Assembly: GCA_963971575.1 (NCBI GenBank)
Contig: OZ020615.1
Span: 63,497,379 to 63,561,378, forward strand
Direction of reading: 5' to 3'
DNA from: Liopterus haemorrhoidalis
Lineage: Eukaryota > Arthropoda > Insecta > Coleoptera > Dytiscidae
DNA length: 64,000 nucleotides
Of this stretch, positions 31,846 to 43,200 are shown in pieces; the stretch's first letter is position 1; every line of letters begins with the position of its first letter. A program made the translations under genes and the position numbers. The notes beneath the pieces are model-generated. The model was not told the DNA's origin and did no database searches. It saw only the letters and a list, made by a program, of their open reading frames with translations.

Positions 31846-32935
31846 GGAGAGAACTAAAGAGAGATAGACGGGAGAAGATGAAGAGAGAGAGAAATGGTGA
31901 GGGGGAAATGGAGAGGGGAAATGGAGAGAGGGTAATGGATGGGGAAATGAGAGGGGTAAATGGAGAAGGAGAATGAAGAGGGGGAAATGGATAGGGGGAA
32001 ATGGAGAGGGGTAAATGGAGAAGAAGAAATGGAAAGGGAGAAATGGAGAGGGTAAATAAAAAGGGTAAATGGAGGAAGGAAAATAGTGAGGGAGAAGTGG
32101 AGAGGGGAAATGGATGGGGAAATGAGAGGGGTAAATGGAGAGGGAGAATGGAGAGGGGGAAATGGATAGGGGGAAATAGAGAGGGTAAATGGAGAAAGGA
32201 AAATGGAAAGGGGGAAATCGAGAGGGGGAAATGGGGAGAGGGAAATGGAGAGCGGGAAATGGGGAGAGGGTAAATGGAGGAAGGAAAATAGTGAGGGGGA
32301 AGTGGAGAGGAGAAATGGATGGGGAAATGAGAAGGGTATATGGAGAGGGAGAATGGAGAGGGTGAAATGGATAGGGGGAAAGAGGGTAAATGGAGAAAGG
32401 AAAATGGAAAGGGGGAAATGGAGAGGGGGAAATGGGAGAGGGAAATGGAGAGGGGAAAATGGGGAGGGGGAAATTGAGAGGAAGAAATGGAGAGGTGGAA
32501 ATGAAGAGGTGGAATTGGAGAGGGGGGAATGGAGAGGGGGAATGGAGAGGGGGAATGGAGAGGGGGAATGGAGAGGGGGAATGGAGAGGGGATAAAATAG
32601 AGGGGAAGAAATGGTGAATTGGGGAAATGGTTCGAAAGTGAAATGGAGAGGGGTATAAATAAAGAGAGGGGATATGATGAGAGGGTGAAATGGAGAGAGG
32701 GCGAGATGGAGAGCACGATGGAACGAGCGAAAGTTGAAGAAAGGAGAAAATGGAGATAGATAAAATGATGAGTGAGGGAAATGGTGAAAAGGTGAAATGG
32801 AGAGGGAGATAAATGGAGAGAGGGCGAATTGAGAGAAAGAGAGATGGAACGAGCGAATGTTGGAGAGATGAGAAAATGGAGAAAGATGAAATAGTGAGTG
32901 AGGGAAATGGTGAGAAAGTGAAATGGACAGAATAT
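31846..32935 (+). repeat. Homopurine GGAGAGGGGGAAAT minisatellite
   Basis: About 1.1 kb of nearly pure purine on the plus strand, built from degenerate 14-16-base units such as GGAGAGGGGGAAATG. A higher-order copy of about 205 bp is visible: GGAGGAAGGAAAATAGTGAG at 32071 recurs at 32276 with the following pattern repeated. Perfect 15-base GGAGAGGGGGAAT units occur near 32520-32590. Toward the right end the units become longer and more varied. Long open frames on both strands are by-products of the repeat. Confidence 0.95.
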
Positions 32936-34106
32936 AATTTGTTTCATTAACTTATGGTATTATTGTTGTTGCTGTATAAAAACCTCTAAGTTAAAACTAT
33001 ATTCCCCTAAGCGTCGCCAACAACTTAAACTTATAATTGTAAACTTTTGAAGCTAATTATTATTTAGAATGCAATAATTTAACAAAGATATTAAATGTTA
33101 TTCTTGGGAGTCATAATTTCTTTAATTGGACTTTAGGGAGTATATATTAGTTAATAACTACATTTAAAATAACTTAAAATATCATCTAAATAAAATAAAA
33201 TACTTGAATTAAGACTTTGAGACCCTATAACTTTGTTTACTATATATGTTACTCAAATTTTCTACAAAATACTATATATTTAATTGCATTTCTGGTTCAG
33301 TTTTTTGTTGTATTTTAAAGTTGGTAGTAGTGAGAGCGCACACTCCTGCCATCTACCCCTTGTGTTAGTTAATTTTGCTCGTAAGATTCGTGCAATTAAG
33401 TATTCATATACTAAAGACGAAGCGGTGGAAGTCCGAAGTTTCCAACTTCACGCTATATACTGGATTATAACTCTACTGTTCCTAAGGTTGGTAACACTGC
33501 AGGATTGTTAATGAGAGTAGTTTGTATAATGATGTACTTTGGTTATTAATGCAGTAGGAACTCTGCTAAAGCACTTTTCAACGACATTCGCTCTGATTTA
33601 AATCAAAAAATACTAGAATATAAAAGAAATCAAAAACATAGTTCAGCCTGATATTTTATTTTACATCAATTTCGTTGGTCCTTTTTATTATTTGAATAAT
33701 TTTTCCTATTATTTAAATTTTTTCCTAAATTCAATTTTTTTTATTTAACAAATATTTAGATACAATTTTGTTTCGAATAATGAATATTCAAATATTATTT
33801 CCAGTCAAACAGTTTATTGCCGCTAGCTGCAAGTGTAAATTTCATGAGTATGCTAAAATTACTTTTCGATGATAATAAACCGTTCTACGTAACAGACCTG
33901 TAGGTAAAAATAATACAAAATAAAAGAACGTAACAAATGTAAACAGAACATATTTTATTAATCATATATAATATTTCTTTATCGACCAAGATACAAAATT
34001 AAATATTGTTTTTGTTCACTTACATTACAAATTATAAAACCTTTTAAAATATACAAACACAATATACAGATAAAAGTACGTTAAAGAAATATCACCCATC
34101 ATATTT
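32936..34106. other. Unassigned AT-rich DNA
   Basis: No motif recognised; the short frame at 33284-33511 appears to be chance. Confidence 0.35.
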
Positions 34107-34349
34107 GATATCTATTACTCTTTTATGAGTTTTAAAAAACCCTTAAAGTTTGGACTCAAACGCTCTGTTAGAAATGGTAGTTTACTAAGGTACCATTGCA
34201 GTTTTAAAAAATTAACTCTACCAATATCTCGAAAACTATTGCTACGATCAAGCTAAAATTTGATATCTAATAATCTTTTATGAGTTTTAAAAAACCCTTA
34301 AATTTTGGATTCAAACGCTCTGTTAGAAATGGTAGTTTACTAAGGTACC
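34107..34349 (+). repeat. 88-bp direct repeat, 155-bp period
   Basis: The block from GATATCTATTACTC through GGTAGTTTACTAAGGTACC (34107-34194) recurs at 34262-34349 with about six changes. The spacer between them is not repeated. Confidence 0.8.
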
Positions 34350-34410
34350 CCTTTCATGTAATTTTATATTATTAGTGTCGAACATGCTCTCCTAAAATCA
34401 AATTAATTTA

Positions 34411-34824
34411 TTAAGAGGCCTCACGTAGAGATGTTGTGTCCTTACTATTACGGTACATCTCATAAATTACATTACGTATCCCAACTGTTGTAAAATTGTC
34501 TAATTCTACAACACATTTAGTACGTGTTCGTTTCCTTTTCGGGCTACTGACAGTTTCACCTCTCGCTTGTTGTGCTGCCATTTTATTTACTTTAGAAATA
34601 CTGACATCTAAAGCAGCTACAACTCTCTAAAAAGTTAATTAACAATTATTTGTAGAAATATATTCAAGTGAAAAGACCATAGATATAAACTAAATTTTAT
34701 ATTTACTCACATCTCTGACGCATTTCACATCCATTAAAGGTCCACCATTGTCTCGCTCTCTTTCAAAATAATTAATAAGAGACAAAACCATCCTTTGAGC
34801 AGGGCTACTAAGAGCTTTGGGCAT
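34411..34824 (-). pseudogene. Two-exon DNA-binding domain of a DDE-transposase-like gene
   Basis: Exon 1 is 34824-34711 (38 codons): MPKALSSPAQRMVLSLINYF then ERERDNGGPLMDVKCVRD, ending at a GTGAGT donor. An 84-bp intron (34710-34627) ends CTTTTTAG. Exon 2 (34626-34411, 72 codons including TAA) starts RVVAALDVSISKVNKMAAQQ, a helix-turn-helix, then a basic linker SPKRKRTRTK and VGIRNVIYEMYRN. Both junctions are phase 0 and the joined frame is 109 residues with no disablement. The R-x-R-D-N-G-G-P-L motif and HTH order match insect transposase-derived proteins I know with DDE domains, but no DDE part follows. Same domain layout as the 368-796 gene, different sequence. Confidence 0.6.
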
Positions 34825-34829
34825 TTTTA

Positions 34830-35975
34830 CATTTAAATTGCAAATAAATTTAAAAAGAATAAAATCTAACGTCAACCTGATGTCAAAATAACGATTGAAC
34901 AATCCAATTTAAAACCGACAACACTGTAAAAAACTACCAACATGAAATAAATAAATGTACTAACTGAGTTATGGATTGATGTTGATTAAAACATATCATA
35001 ACGTTGGTACTTAAATTAACCAAGTGTGACGTCATCTCACATTTATTGTGAATGGAGTTTATGTAGATTTTAACCGAAAGGTACAAATAAAATAACTATT
35101 TATCTACTTTGATTTTTTAACTGAACTTCAAGGTCAACAACGCATCTCTCGAAGTAATAAGATTGTGCATAGATTAACTTTATTTAGCATTTAGTCGTTG
35201 ATAAATGATACATTTTCCTAATTTTCCAATCTACCCCAGATTGGGAAAAGATTTGGTTATGGACAGGAGGAAGGCATAGGAATATATTTTGAGTTAAAAA
35301 GTAACTGATACTGATAGTTTACTAATTATACAATTGTGAATGCAACTTAGTGTTCAGGGTCCTCTTAAAACGTATTTCATTCTGTTTCTTGACCCTTAAA
35401 TTTCTTGTTAGAAATTTAACCATCATTTACTATCTAAAGTTAGCATTATGTGGAGTTGTTACGGTAGGCAGTCCTATCAAAGGCAAGAATAAAACATCAA
35501 GGATCGTGTGATATCGGTTAACATCGGTTGTCCTTTATCCTTCCCAACTTCAAGGACGAATTTAACAACTTCTAGATTTACTAGCAATGAAGTTCGTAAT
35601 TTACAAAGCTTTAATAGTGACCCAGTAAAACTTTATTATTTTTATTAGTTAATTTATTTTAATTTATATTCTTGGAATGTTTGATTCAAATTTAATTTAC
35701 TAAAATTAGGAAGTAAACACGATGATAGCTTGGATTTTAGAATAATGGATCGTAGTATGGGAATAATTTGACAAATTAGTTCTGTGGTCTTGAGTACCCG
35801 AAGTAAATGGCAAGAGTGGAGCCCAAACCACAAGGGGGGACAAAGGGCCCAGAAACGCCACAAAGGGCCCAAACACTGACAGCTAATCGGGTGTATTCTG
35901 GAAGAATAACAGTGAAAGAAAACATTTTTAACCATAAGAAATTCAAAACATAAACATATTTTTAAAGCCTGGATT
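34830..35975. other. Unassigned AT-rich DNA
   Basis: The frame at 35654-35935 has no recognised motif. No inverted ends were found for the 34411-34824 gene. Confidence 0.35.
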
Positions 35976-36148
35976 CAGAGGCGAATTAAGCAGTGGGCGG
36001 ACTGGACGCCCCCCCCCCCACCGGGGTGCCCACGAATCCGGCGGGCCTACCGAAGTCTATATATAAATATTTCCATTCTATTTAAAATAATAGAGTGCCC
36101 ATTTAAATTTTACCGCCCAGGGCCCCCAAGCAACTTAATTCGCTACTG
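35976..36148. mobile_element. Probable hAT-type MITE
   Basis: CAGAGGCGAATTAAGCAG at 35976 is mirrored by CAACTTAATTCGCTACTG ending at 36148. C-run and GGGCCC-like sequence lie inside. The flanking octamers do not match, so the assignment rests on the ends only. Confidence 0.5.
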
Positions 36149-38382
36149 CTCTAGCCGGTTTATGACTCTATGACTAGCTGGAATGTGATCGGCGAGGTGC
36201 ATTTTTGTTTGAATAATCTGCGTGTATTTTGATTATTTGCTTTATTTTATAAAAATCTGTCTATCAATATGTGAGCTGTGAAAGAGAAAAGTGAATTTAT
36301 ATTAACTAAAAAATCTACCGCCTCCCCCGTAACATTACTTCTAAACACCATTAATTTGTAAGACATAGGGTAGGCCTAGGGGCTCCGTCATAGAAATTGA
36401 TTTCTGAAAAAGGCTCTGCAAGTAAAAAAGGTTGGGAACCACTGGTCTAGAGAAAAATTGGGGCTTTAATCGTTTGATTCGTTTTGAGATTGTGACAATT
36501 TTTTTTATGGCATAATTTACATAATTTGTGAAAATTGTGAGTTTAAAAAAATCACAACTCAAAAACGGTTAGAGAAAACAACCTGACGCTAGAATTTGGA
36601 TTCCTCGTAGTTTATTAAGTCTAGAAAAAATTAGAGGCCTTACTCGTTTTGCGTATTTTAAAATTATGACAAATTTTAATATGGCGTGATTTATAGAAAT
36701 ATTCATCTTTGCATGGATATATCTCAAAAACGAAATGCAATAAAGACCTGCGGTTGAAATTTTTGAAATCTTGAGGCCCTAATTTACTTGTAACCAGATT
36801 TTGAAACAAAAAAAATTTTTGAAGATTTTTCATTTTTTAAAATTTTTTTTTGAAAATTTTGAAAATTGCTAACTAAAAAATGGTTAGGGATATAAATATA
36901 CGGCTTGAAATTTTAAAATTCTACTACAATGTTTAGTCTAAGAAAAAATTTGGGCTTAAATAAACATATTATTAAGTTTTGTAGGGGCAGTAATCCAAAA
37001 TCCTTGAAAATGGCCAAAAATCGAAAAAAACGTAAGGGGTAGACCTTAAAAAAAATCGTGATTTTGAAGTAAAAAATTTTTGTCTCCAATTTTATTGAAA
37101 ATTGGTACAAATAAGTAGTTTTGGTCAGAGATCAAGAAAAGTTGGTCCATTTTGAAGTTTGGGCAAAAGTTTTGGAATTATAGGCAAAAAACTGGGCTAA
37201 ATCAACTCTAACTCAAAAACTAAGAAAACATGATTTTTTTAAAATATTTTTTTCATAATCCTCACTCCAAAATTAGCTTAAACTATATTTTGGATAAAAT
37301 CGGAGTCCAAAATTTTCAAAATTTTGAAAGAATTTTTTTTTTGATTTTGTTCTAAAATTGGTATACTTATATATTTTTAGCCTTAGATCACAAATATATG
37401 GTCAGTTTTGAGTCACGGTCTAAAATTTTGATATTTACGGCAAAAAAAGTAAAAAAAAGACAGTCCACAAAAAGGCTCAGAATCGATGAAATATTAGCCT
37501 GCCTCTTTTTTAAATCTTTATAAACTAATACTTACGTCTTATCTATCATCTATATCAGCGGTTCCCAACCTGTGCCCCGCAGAGCCCTTACTGCTCCGCG
37601 TGCACTTCTGAGGGGCTCCACAGCCGTTCCAGGAAATAAAATAAATAAAAATTGAATAAAATTAAAGTATTAGAAATAAAAAACAGAATCAAAATAATAA
37701 AACTGGAAATGACATTCTGAAAGGAAATTGGCCAAGTTGTATGTATGTCCAAGTGATTTCCCGGATGACAGCTAACTACATAAACAAAGTGTACAGTCAA
37801 ATCAGGTCTAGCCTGTACCTATAAACACTATTTCAACCAACTGTATAGCTTTTTACATCTCACTGAATGTAGCATTAATTTAATTATTAATTTTCTGACC
37901 ATCCTGCGTATTTGATAACTGTGTTATGTTTGTATTAGTGATTCAATAACAGAACGGTTGCGCCATCTCTTGGTTGGGGTGACAAACGACAAAACATTAA
38001 CAACTGCCAGGCCAGTAGCCCTGGTAATGATTTCACGTGTTTTGATCGGGGTCATTTGCATTAATTTCGAAGCGAGAGAAACCATTTTACAATGTTTCAT
38101 CACAATTTCCGCTTTGCCAGAATGCTTGATCGATATTTCAAGGTGGGACAACGAGATAAAGCATCAAAAATACGGTAAAGCTACTCAAAAGCTACGAAAA
38201 AGCTCTGAAAACAAATCAAATAACAGATTTTATTTTATTTTTTTAACGTAAAAAGGACATTTGAAAAGCTTGCGACGTTAATGCAATACTGTACTTTTAT
38301 TTTTATAGAAAATTTTAATAAAAATATATTCTTATTTCTTATCTTATCTCTATTTTTATTTATAATACATAATTATTAAAAA
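36149..38382. other. AT-rich repeat-like DNA
   Basis: Positions 36450-37450 repeat phrases such as CTCAAAAAC and AAAATTTTTGAAAAT without a clear period. GGTTGGGAACCACTG ending at 36441 and CAGCGGTTCCCAACC at 37557 are hAT-like ends that face the wrong way to form one element. No gene was seen. Confidence 0.35.
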
Positions 38383-39535
38383 TTGATGTGAAGTGTGAAT
38401 TTTCACACATTGCAGGGTTTCGCAGGTATATAATAAATGAAGGCGACATGCTGAGTGTGTAGGACAAATTTTGCTTTGTAGTAATCACGGCTAAATGAAC
38501 GATATATTTAAAATAATTTAACGTCTGTTAATCTAAGAGCTTTAAAAACAAATTTTATGTTAAAATATTTTTTTGTTAATTTTAATTCGAATACCTAATA
38601 CCATTATTTAGGTTTCTAAATATGTGCAGCATTTTTTTTTTTATATATATAGCAAGGTTCATTAAGATTTTTAAATTTGCGCCTATGGCTTCCATTGTTT
38701 GTTTTAACTCCGCCCCTCTGATTTCGTGTATTCTTGTTGTTTTAAGTCATATGTTCCTCCCCTCTGGTTTCGTATACATGACACATAAAATGAAAATATA
38801 ATTCCAACAATTCCAATTGGTTATTAAATTTACGCTCTTATAAATTAAATGCAACATTTACCAAAATATAACTAGAATTTTGACAAAATAATTTAAACAA
38901 ATTAAAAATGGAAAGAAAAACAAAAAATAAAATTCTCCTCTGCCCGGGAGCGAACCCTAGTATGCTGGGTAGCAAGCTAACCATCAGACCAGGATACGCC
39001 TTCTAATGTAGTGTGTTACATAACTATAATTTTTGTGCATCGTCAACAAAAAAACCCAAAAAATGCGTTATTTTCCGAAAACATAATCTGATCAAAAATT
39101 CCTGTTGCACTATTCCGGTTCACACCAATGTTACTTAGAATTTTTTCAGATTTTTAGTTTAAACCATCTGGGCTACAGGGTGTGGGACATTTTTTTTGCA
39201 CAATTTTGGCAAAAAAGGCATCATAATAATTTATTTTGCAAAAATAAAAATTTGATCGTTAATCCACGTACTAAGGGCTTTCATTTGATACCCTACTCAG
39301 AATTTTAAAAAAATATTTATTTTTTCGATGAGCACATATTTGTTTATATTTTTAGGGGGATATGTTTTTTAGATATTTTAGTATTTTTTCTATGTGCGGG
39401 TCAAAGAGTTGTATAAGCATGCCAAATTTGAACTCTCTAGGTTTAGCCGTTTGGCTACAATTTTTACCGAACAGACAGACAGACGACAAAATGACGGTAT
39501 AAGGGTTTTTGGTCATACCTACAAAACCCTAAAAA
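38383..39535 (+). repeat. Family R repeat, copy C (best full-length copy)
   Basis: It starts TTGATGTGAAGTGTGAATTT, with the palindrome GTGTGAATTTTCACAC and then AGGGTTTCGCAGGTAT. It ends with a short GACA tract (39471-39485), GACGGTATAAGGG and ACCTACAAAACCCTAAAAA. The complement of the right end, AGGGTTTTGTAGGTAT, matches AGGGTTTCGCAGGTAT near the left end. The cassette is on the minus strand at 39005-38933: A-box-like TGGTCTGATGG at 38991-38981 and B-box-like GGTTCGCTCCC at 38956-38946. Length is 1153 bp. It sits between A-runs. Confidence 0.9.
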
Positions 39536-40987
39536 TGATTTTTATTAAAGTAAATGTATTATTTATTTTGTTTATTTCAATACCTTATTATCTAGTTCCT
39601 TTTTTACATTAAAAAAAATCTCTGGCTAACCCATCTAGGTTTCACTTGGATCCAATAATAGTATATTCTGTAACAAGGTTGGAATGAGAGCATTCGATGC
39701 GAGTGGAACATTCCGAGCGCGAGCCGCAGGCGAGCGTGAGGAACTACGAGCAACGAATTTTCTCTTCCAACCGAGTCACAGACCCTACTTTCTTCACGAC
39801 CACCAGAAAGAAAAATAAATTAACAAATAATTATTTTAACAAACATTTTATCTTAACAAATAATTTTTATTACATAACAAATTAATCAATTTATTAAACT
39901 ATTTTTTTATTTATTATTTGTTTAATTTTAATTTAATTTGCCGCATATCGGCCATTATTTTAGGTTAGGAAGTTATGTTGCATTTATTTAATGTAAACGT
40001 TGCATATATCTTAATGTAACCCTACAAAAACAAAAGACAACAAGCATGGAATAGTTATTCCATAACAAGTGATGGAATGAAATACACGCAAAATGCATAA
40101 GAAGATAAGTGCTTTAGAATAACATTCCAACTCTTGTGTTAGAATATTAACTTTCTATAGTGAAAATTGGTTTTAGAATTGTTAAATTCTATAGTGGTCG
40201 TGGAGAAAAGTAAATTTACAACACCAGAAGTCACCACAGATCTAGTAACGTATTATAGGATTTTTCAAATAGTCCTCGTAATTACTTTTTGAGACATTTG
40301 TTTCCATCCCACCCTCTTGCATAATAATTGTAATTTTTTGGATTGAATACAGTCATATTGTCAGATCTATTTCTCTAATTTAAGGGCATGTTGTTTGAAA
40401 CAGATCACAGAGCTTGTCGTATCAAATTAAGCTCAAATGAAAGCTCACATTCAAGGACTCAATCAGTGTCTATTTGACACAGAGAGGGTGGTACTGTTGT
40501 TCAGGAATACTAATATGACCTTGCAACACAAGGATACAACAGTAAGGATAAAGGACATTAGTTAGTATCATTAAAATGCAATGCTAAGGGACACTATAAA
40601 AATAGATAAGTTATGCAATCCGCCTTACATTTATGTGAAGATGGTTGACTGCTTTCCAGGCGAGTTTCATTCTACGATTTTCTCAGCACTGTCGAATGCG
40701 TATTTAGTTTCTAGATCAGTGGTTTCCAACCTTTTTTGGCTTTCATACTCTCTGACAGGTCATTTCCCTAAATTGGAAACCAATCATATTAGAAAAATCT
40801 TTAATTAGTAAGTAGTTTATATAGTTGCTGTTTTTTTTTAATGTTCATTCATATGTAACTGCAAGTAATTAGCAATGACGTTGCAAGGGGAATTCGAGCA
40901 GTGTACTCAGAATAAGCGCATTATGAAGTTTTGACAGCGAGTTTTAATTCTTGGACTAAACTGGCCCAAAGCTATATTTCTGATACT
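39536..40987. other. Unassigned DNA
   Basis: CAGTGGTTTCCAACC at 40717 is a hAT-like left end. An imperfect inverted pair with GTTGGAATG and CATTCCAAC (39680, 40125) is noted but not called. No gene was recognised. Confidence 0.3.
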
Positions 40988-41989
40988 CAGACCAATTCTG
41001 TAACTCGGTTACTATGATCATAGTAACTAAATTTGTCACTATGAGCAAGGTCTGTTACTCTCATAGTAACTTTGGAGTATTTCGTATTCCATAAGACGAA
41101 AGTTCCTACAATATTTAGTAACATGTTACTATAAAAGTTCCTATCATAGTAACTACCAAATGCTGCTGTTTATAAGGAATAACTTAGGTCTTATGAAGAT
41201 AAAAATGACGGACATTTGATTTTAAGTGTAATTTTTAGATATAATAGAAAATGAAGAAGATTAGTAAAGAAAATTATATAAATTAAATATATATAAAATA
41301 TGTATGTATGAGTGGAGGTAAATGTTTATATTACACGAGATGAAATATATTAAAGATCAAAAAGTCTATTCCAATTCCTCATTTTTAATATGAGTCTTTT
41401 TTTTAAATTATTAAAAAAAATAGTTTTTGTTTTTAAAAAAATTAACAAGTTCTATTCAGTGACGCAAAAATAGTTTCATGATGGGGAAGGGTTATAAAAT
41501 GAGATGTATGGACAAAACAAGGAAAATGCATCGAAGTAATAAAAATCCAGTTTCATGGGAGGTTTTAACCTCCAAATCCCACCCGCCTGCGCCACTGGTT
41601 CTATTGTCGAGAATTTATCTTTGCATTCCGTTTTTTTTTTAGTTTCTTCACTCATTTTGTTTTTTTTTTTAATATTTTATAAATGTATATACCATAATAT
41701 ATATTATATAACAACAAAATAATGTAAGCAATACATTATTTTGGCATTTTTAACCTCAACTGTCATCTGTATACCACCAATGCGCATGCGTGTTGCGCTT
41801 CTGTAACTAACTTCATTCTTTTCTCAGTACCTGTCACTAAGATATAACTTTCATAGCGTCGTCACTACAGTTGGATATTACAGAATACGAAAAATGTTAA
41901 AGTTACTATGAAAATCACTATAAAAGTTATCTTGTAGTAACGTTACTACACGGAAACTATTATAGTAACTTTGTACAGAATTGATCTGA
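40988..41989. mobile_element. TCAGANCAATTCTGTA element, copy 1
   Basis: The left end TCAGACCAATTCTGTAAC is mirrored by TACAGAATTGATCTGA ending at 41989. Subterminal TACTATGATCATAGTAAC-type palindromes repeat at both ends. About 430 bp of the left portion is repeated inverted in copy 2 (42371-43200) at about 90 percent identity. The copy contains a nested hAT MITE at 41457-41597. No transposase was seen. Confidence 0.7.
41457..41597. mobile_element. hAT-type MITE with exact 8-bp duplication, nested
   Basis: The ends are CAGTGACGCA and TGCGCCACTG. GTTCTATT flanks both sides exactly (41449-41456 and 41598-41605). It lies inside the 40988-41989 element and is therefore younger than it. Confidence 0.85.
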
Positions 41990-42370
41990 CTGTTTTAAAA
42001 CTAGATTTTGTAGTGGTTTTGATTAATATTAAATTTGAATCTAAATCATGTGTAGGCAATTAAGTAAATGCATAAAATGCATTGATCGATCGGAGGTCCA
42101 TAAACAGAGAATGAAGATTAACTATTGGTCTGCGAGTAGGTACACCTCTCGACTAATCTAGTTAAAGCTGGGATTGTATTGCCAACTGCTGCTATACACT
42201 ATTCGAAAGCTCCATTTCCATTAACCCAACACTGCTACCAACTATAAAGTTTGGAGTTTCTGCTTTAAATAAGCCACTGATGCTAAACACAAATTATTGT
42301 AAGATGTTAAAAAGGTTTTAAATTTAAGACATTATTTAAGCATATTATGATTAAAGGTTCATTTATACAA

Positions 42371-43200
42371 ATCAATTCTGTAAGAACCCAGCAAACATTT
42401 TTATACGGGCCAGTACTGGTAAAGCACATACTCCCCGGCATTGAAAGTAATGGGCCAGTACCCCGGTGTCCCCATGGCCGTTACTGGCCCATTGATGTAT
42501 CAGTTGCTGGCCCAGCAACGGTAAAGTGCAAAATAATCGCATTAGTTGCAAGATTTATTTCTGATGGTTTTAAGTAAAAAGTATGAGTGAAGAAGAGTGC
42601 TTATAAAATGCTGGTAAAGTACTTCGTATAGGCGGAATGCGAAATACAAATGTGAAGTACATTATTAATACTGGCGTTGCACTTACTTTTGGTGCCAGTA
42701 ATTTACCAGCATAAAAGCAGTTTGCCAGCATTCGGCCGTTAGTTGAATGTTTGCTGGGAAGGTACTATAATAGTTAATTTTAAAAAAAAATTTAATAATA
42801 TTAAAAATGAGGAATTGGAATTTTTTTTTTGATCTTTTATATATTTCATCTCCTACAATATAAACATTTACCTACACTCATACATACATTTTATATATAT
42901 TTAACGTATATAATTTTCTTTGCTAATCTTCTTCATTTTCTATTATATCTAAAAATTACACTTAAAATCAAATGTCCGCCATTTTTATCTTCATAAGAAC
43001 TAAGTTATTACTTATAAACACCAGCATTTGGTAGTTACTATGGTAGGAACTTTTATAGTAACATACTACTAAATATTGTAGTAAATATTGTCTTACGGAA
43101 TACGAATTACCCCAAAATTACTATGATAGTAACTGACCTTGCTTATAGTGACAAATTTAGTTACTATGATCATAGTAACTGAGTTACAGAATTGGTCAGA
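42371..43200. mobile_element. TCAGANCAATTCTGTA element, copy 2 (inverted, with nested MITE)
   Basis: The left end ATCAATTCTGTAAGAA is split from AAGGTACTATAATAG by the 372-bp MITE. The right end is TTACAGAATTGGTCAGA at 43200. Read on the minus strand it follows copy 1 for about 430 bp, including GCGGACATTTGATTTTAAGT. Without the MITE it is about 458 bp, so copy 1 carries additional internal sequence. Confidence 0.7.
42387..42758 (+). mobile_element. 372-bp MITE with CCCAGCAAACA ends, copy 2
   Basis: Same length as, and near-identical to, the reverse complement of 3347-3718. It begins CCCAGCAAACATTTTTATAC and ends AATGTTTGCTGGG. The flanks are AA on both sides instead of TA. It interrupts the terminal repeat of the 42371-43200 element, which shows recent activity. 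Confidence 0.85.

Noticed and set aside
31826..32947. A 373-codon minus-strand open frame rich in Ser, Pro, Phe and Leu, plus several plus-strand frames rich in Gly, Glu and Lys
   Set aside because: They lie entirely inside the homopurine minisatellite; unit lengths that rarely generate stops explain the openness, and the composition is that of the repeat.
36441..37557. hAT element between two CAGYGGTTCCCAACC-type ends
   Set aside because: The two ends face outward, so they belong to different, incomplete elements.
39671..40141. Possible TIR element with TAACAAG-GTTGGAATG ends
   Set aside because: The match is short and needs gaps, and no target duplication is seen.
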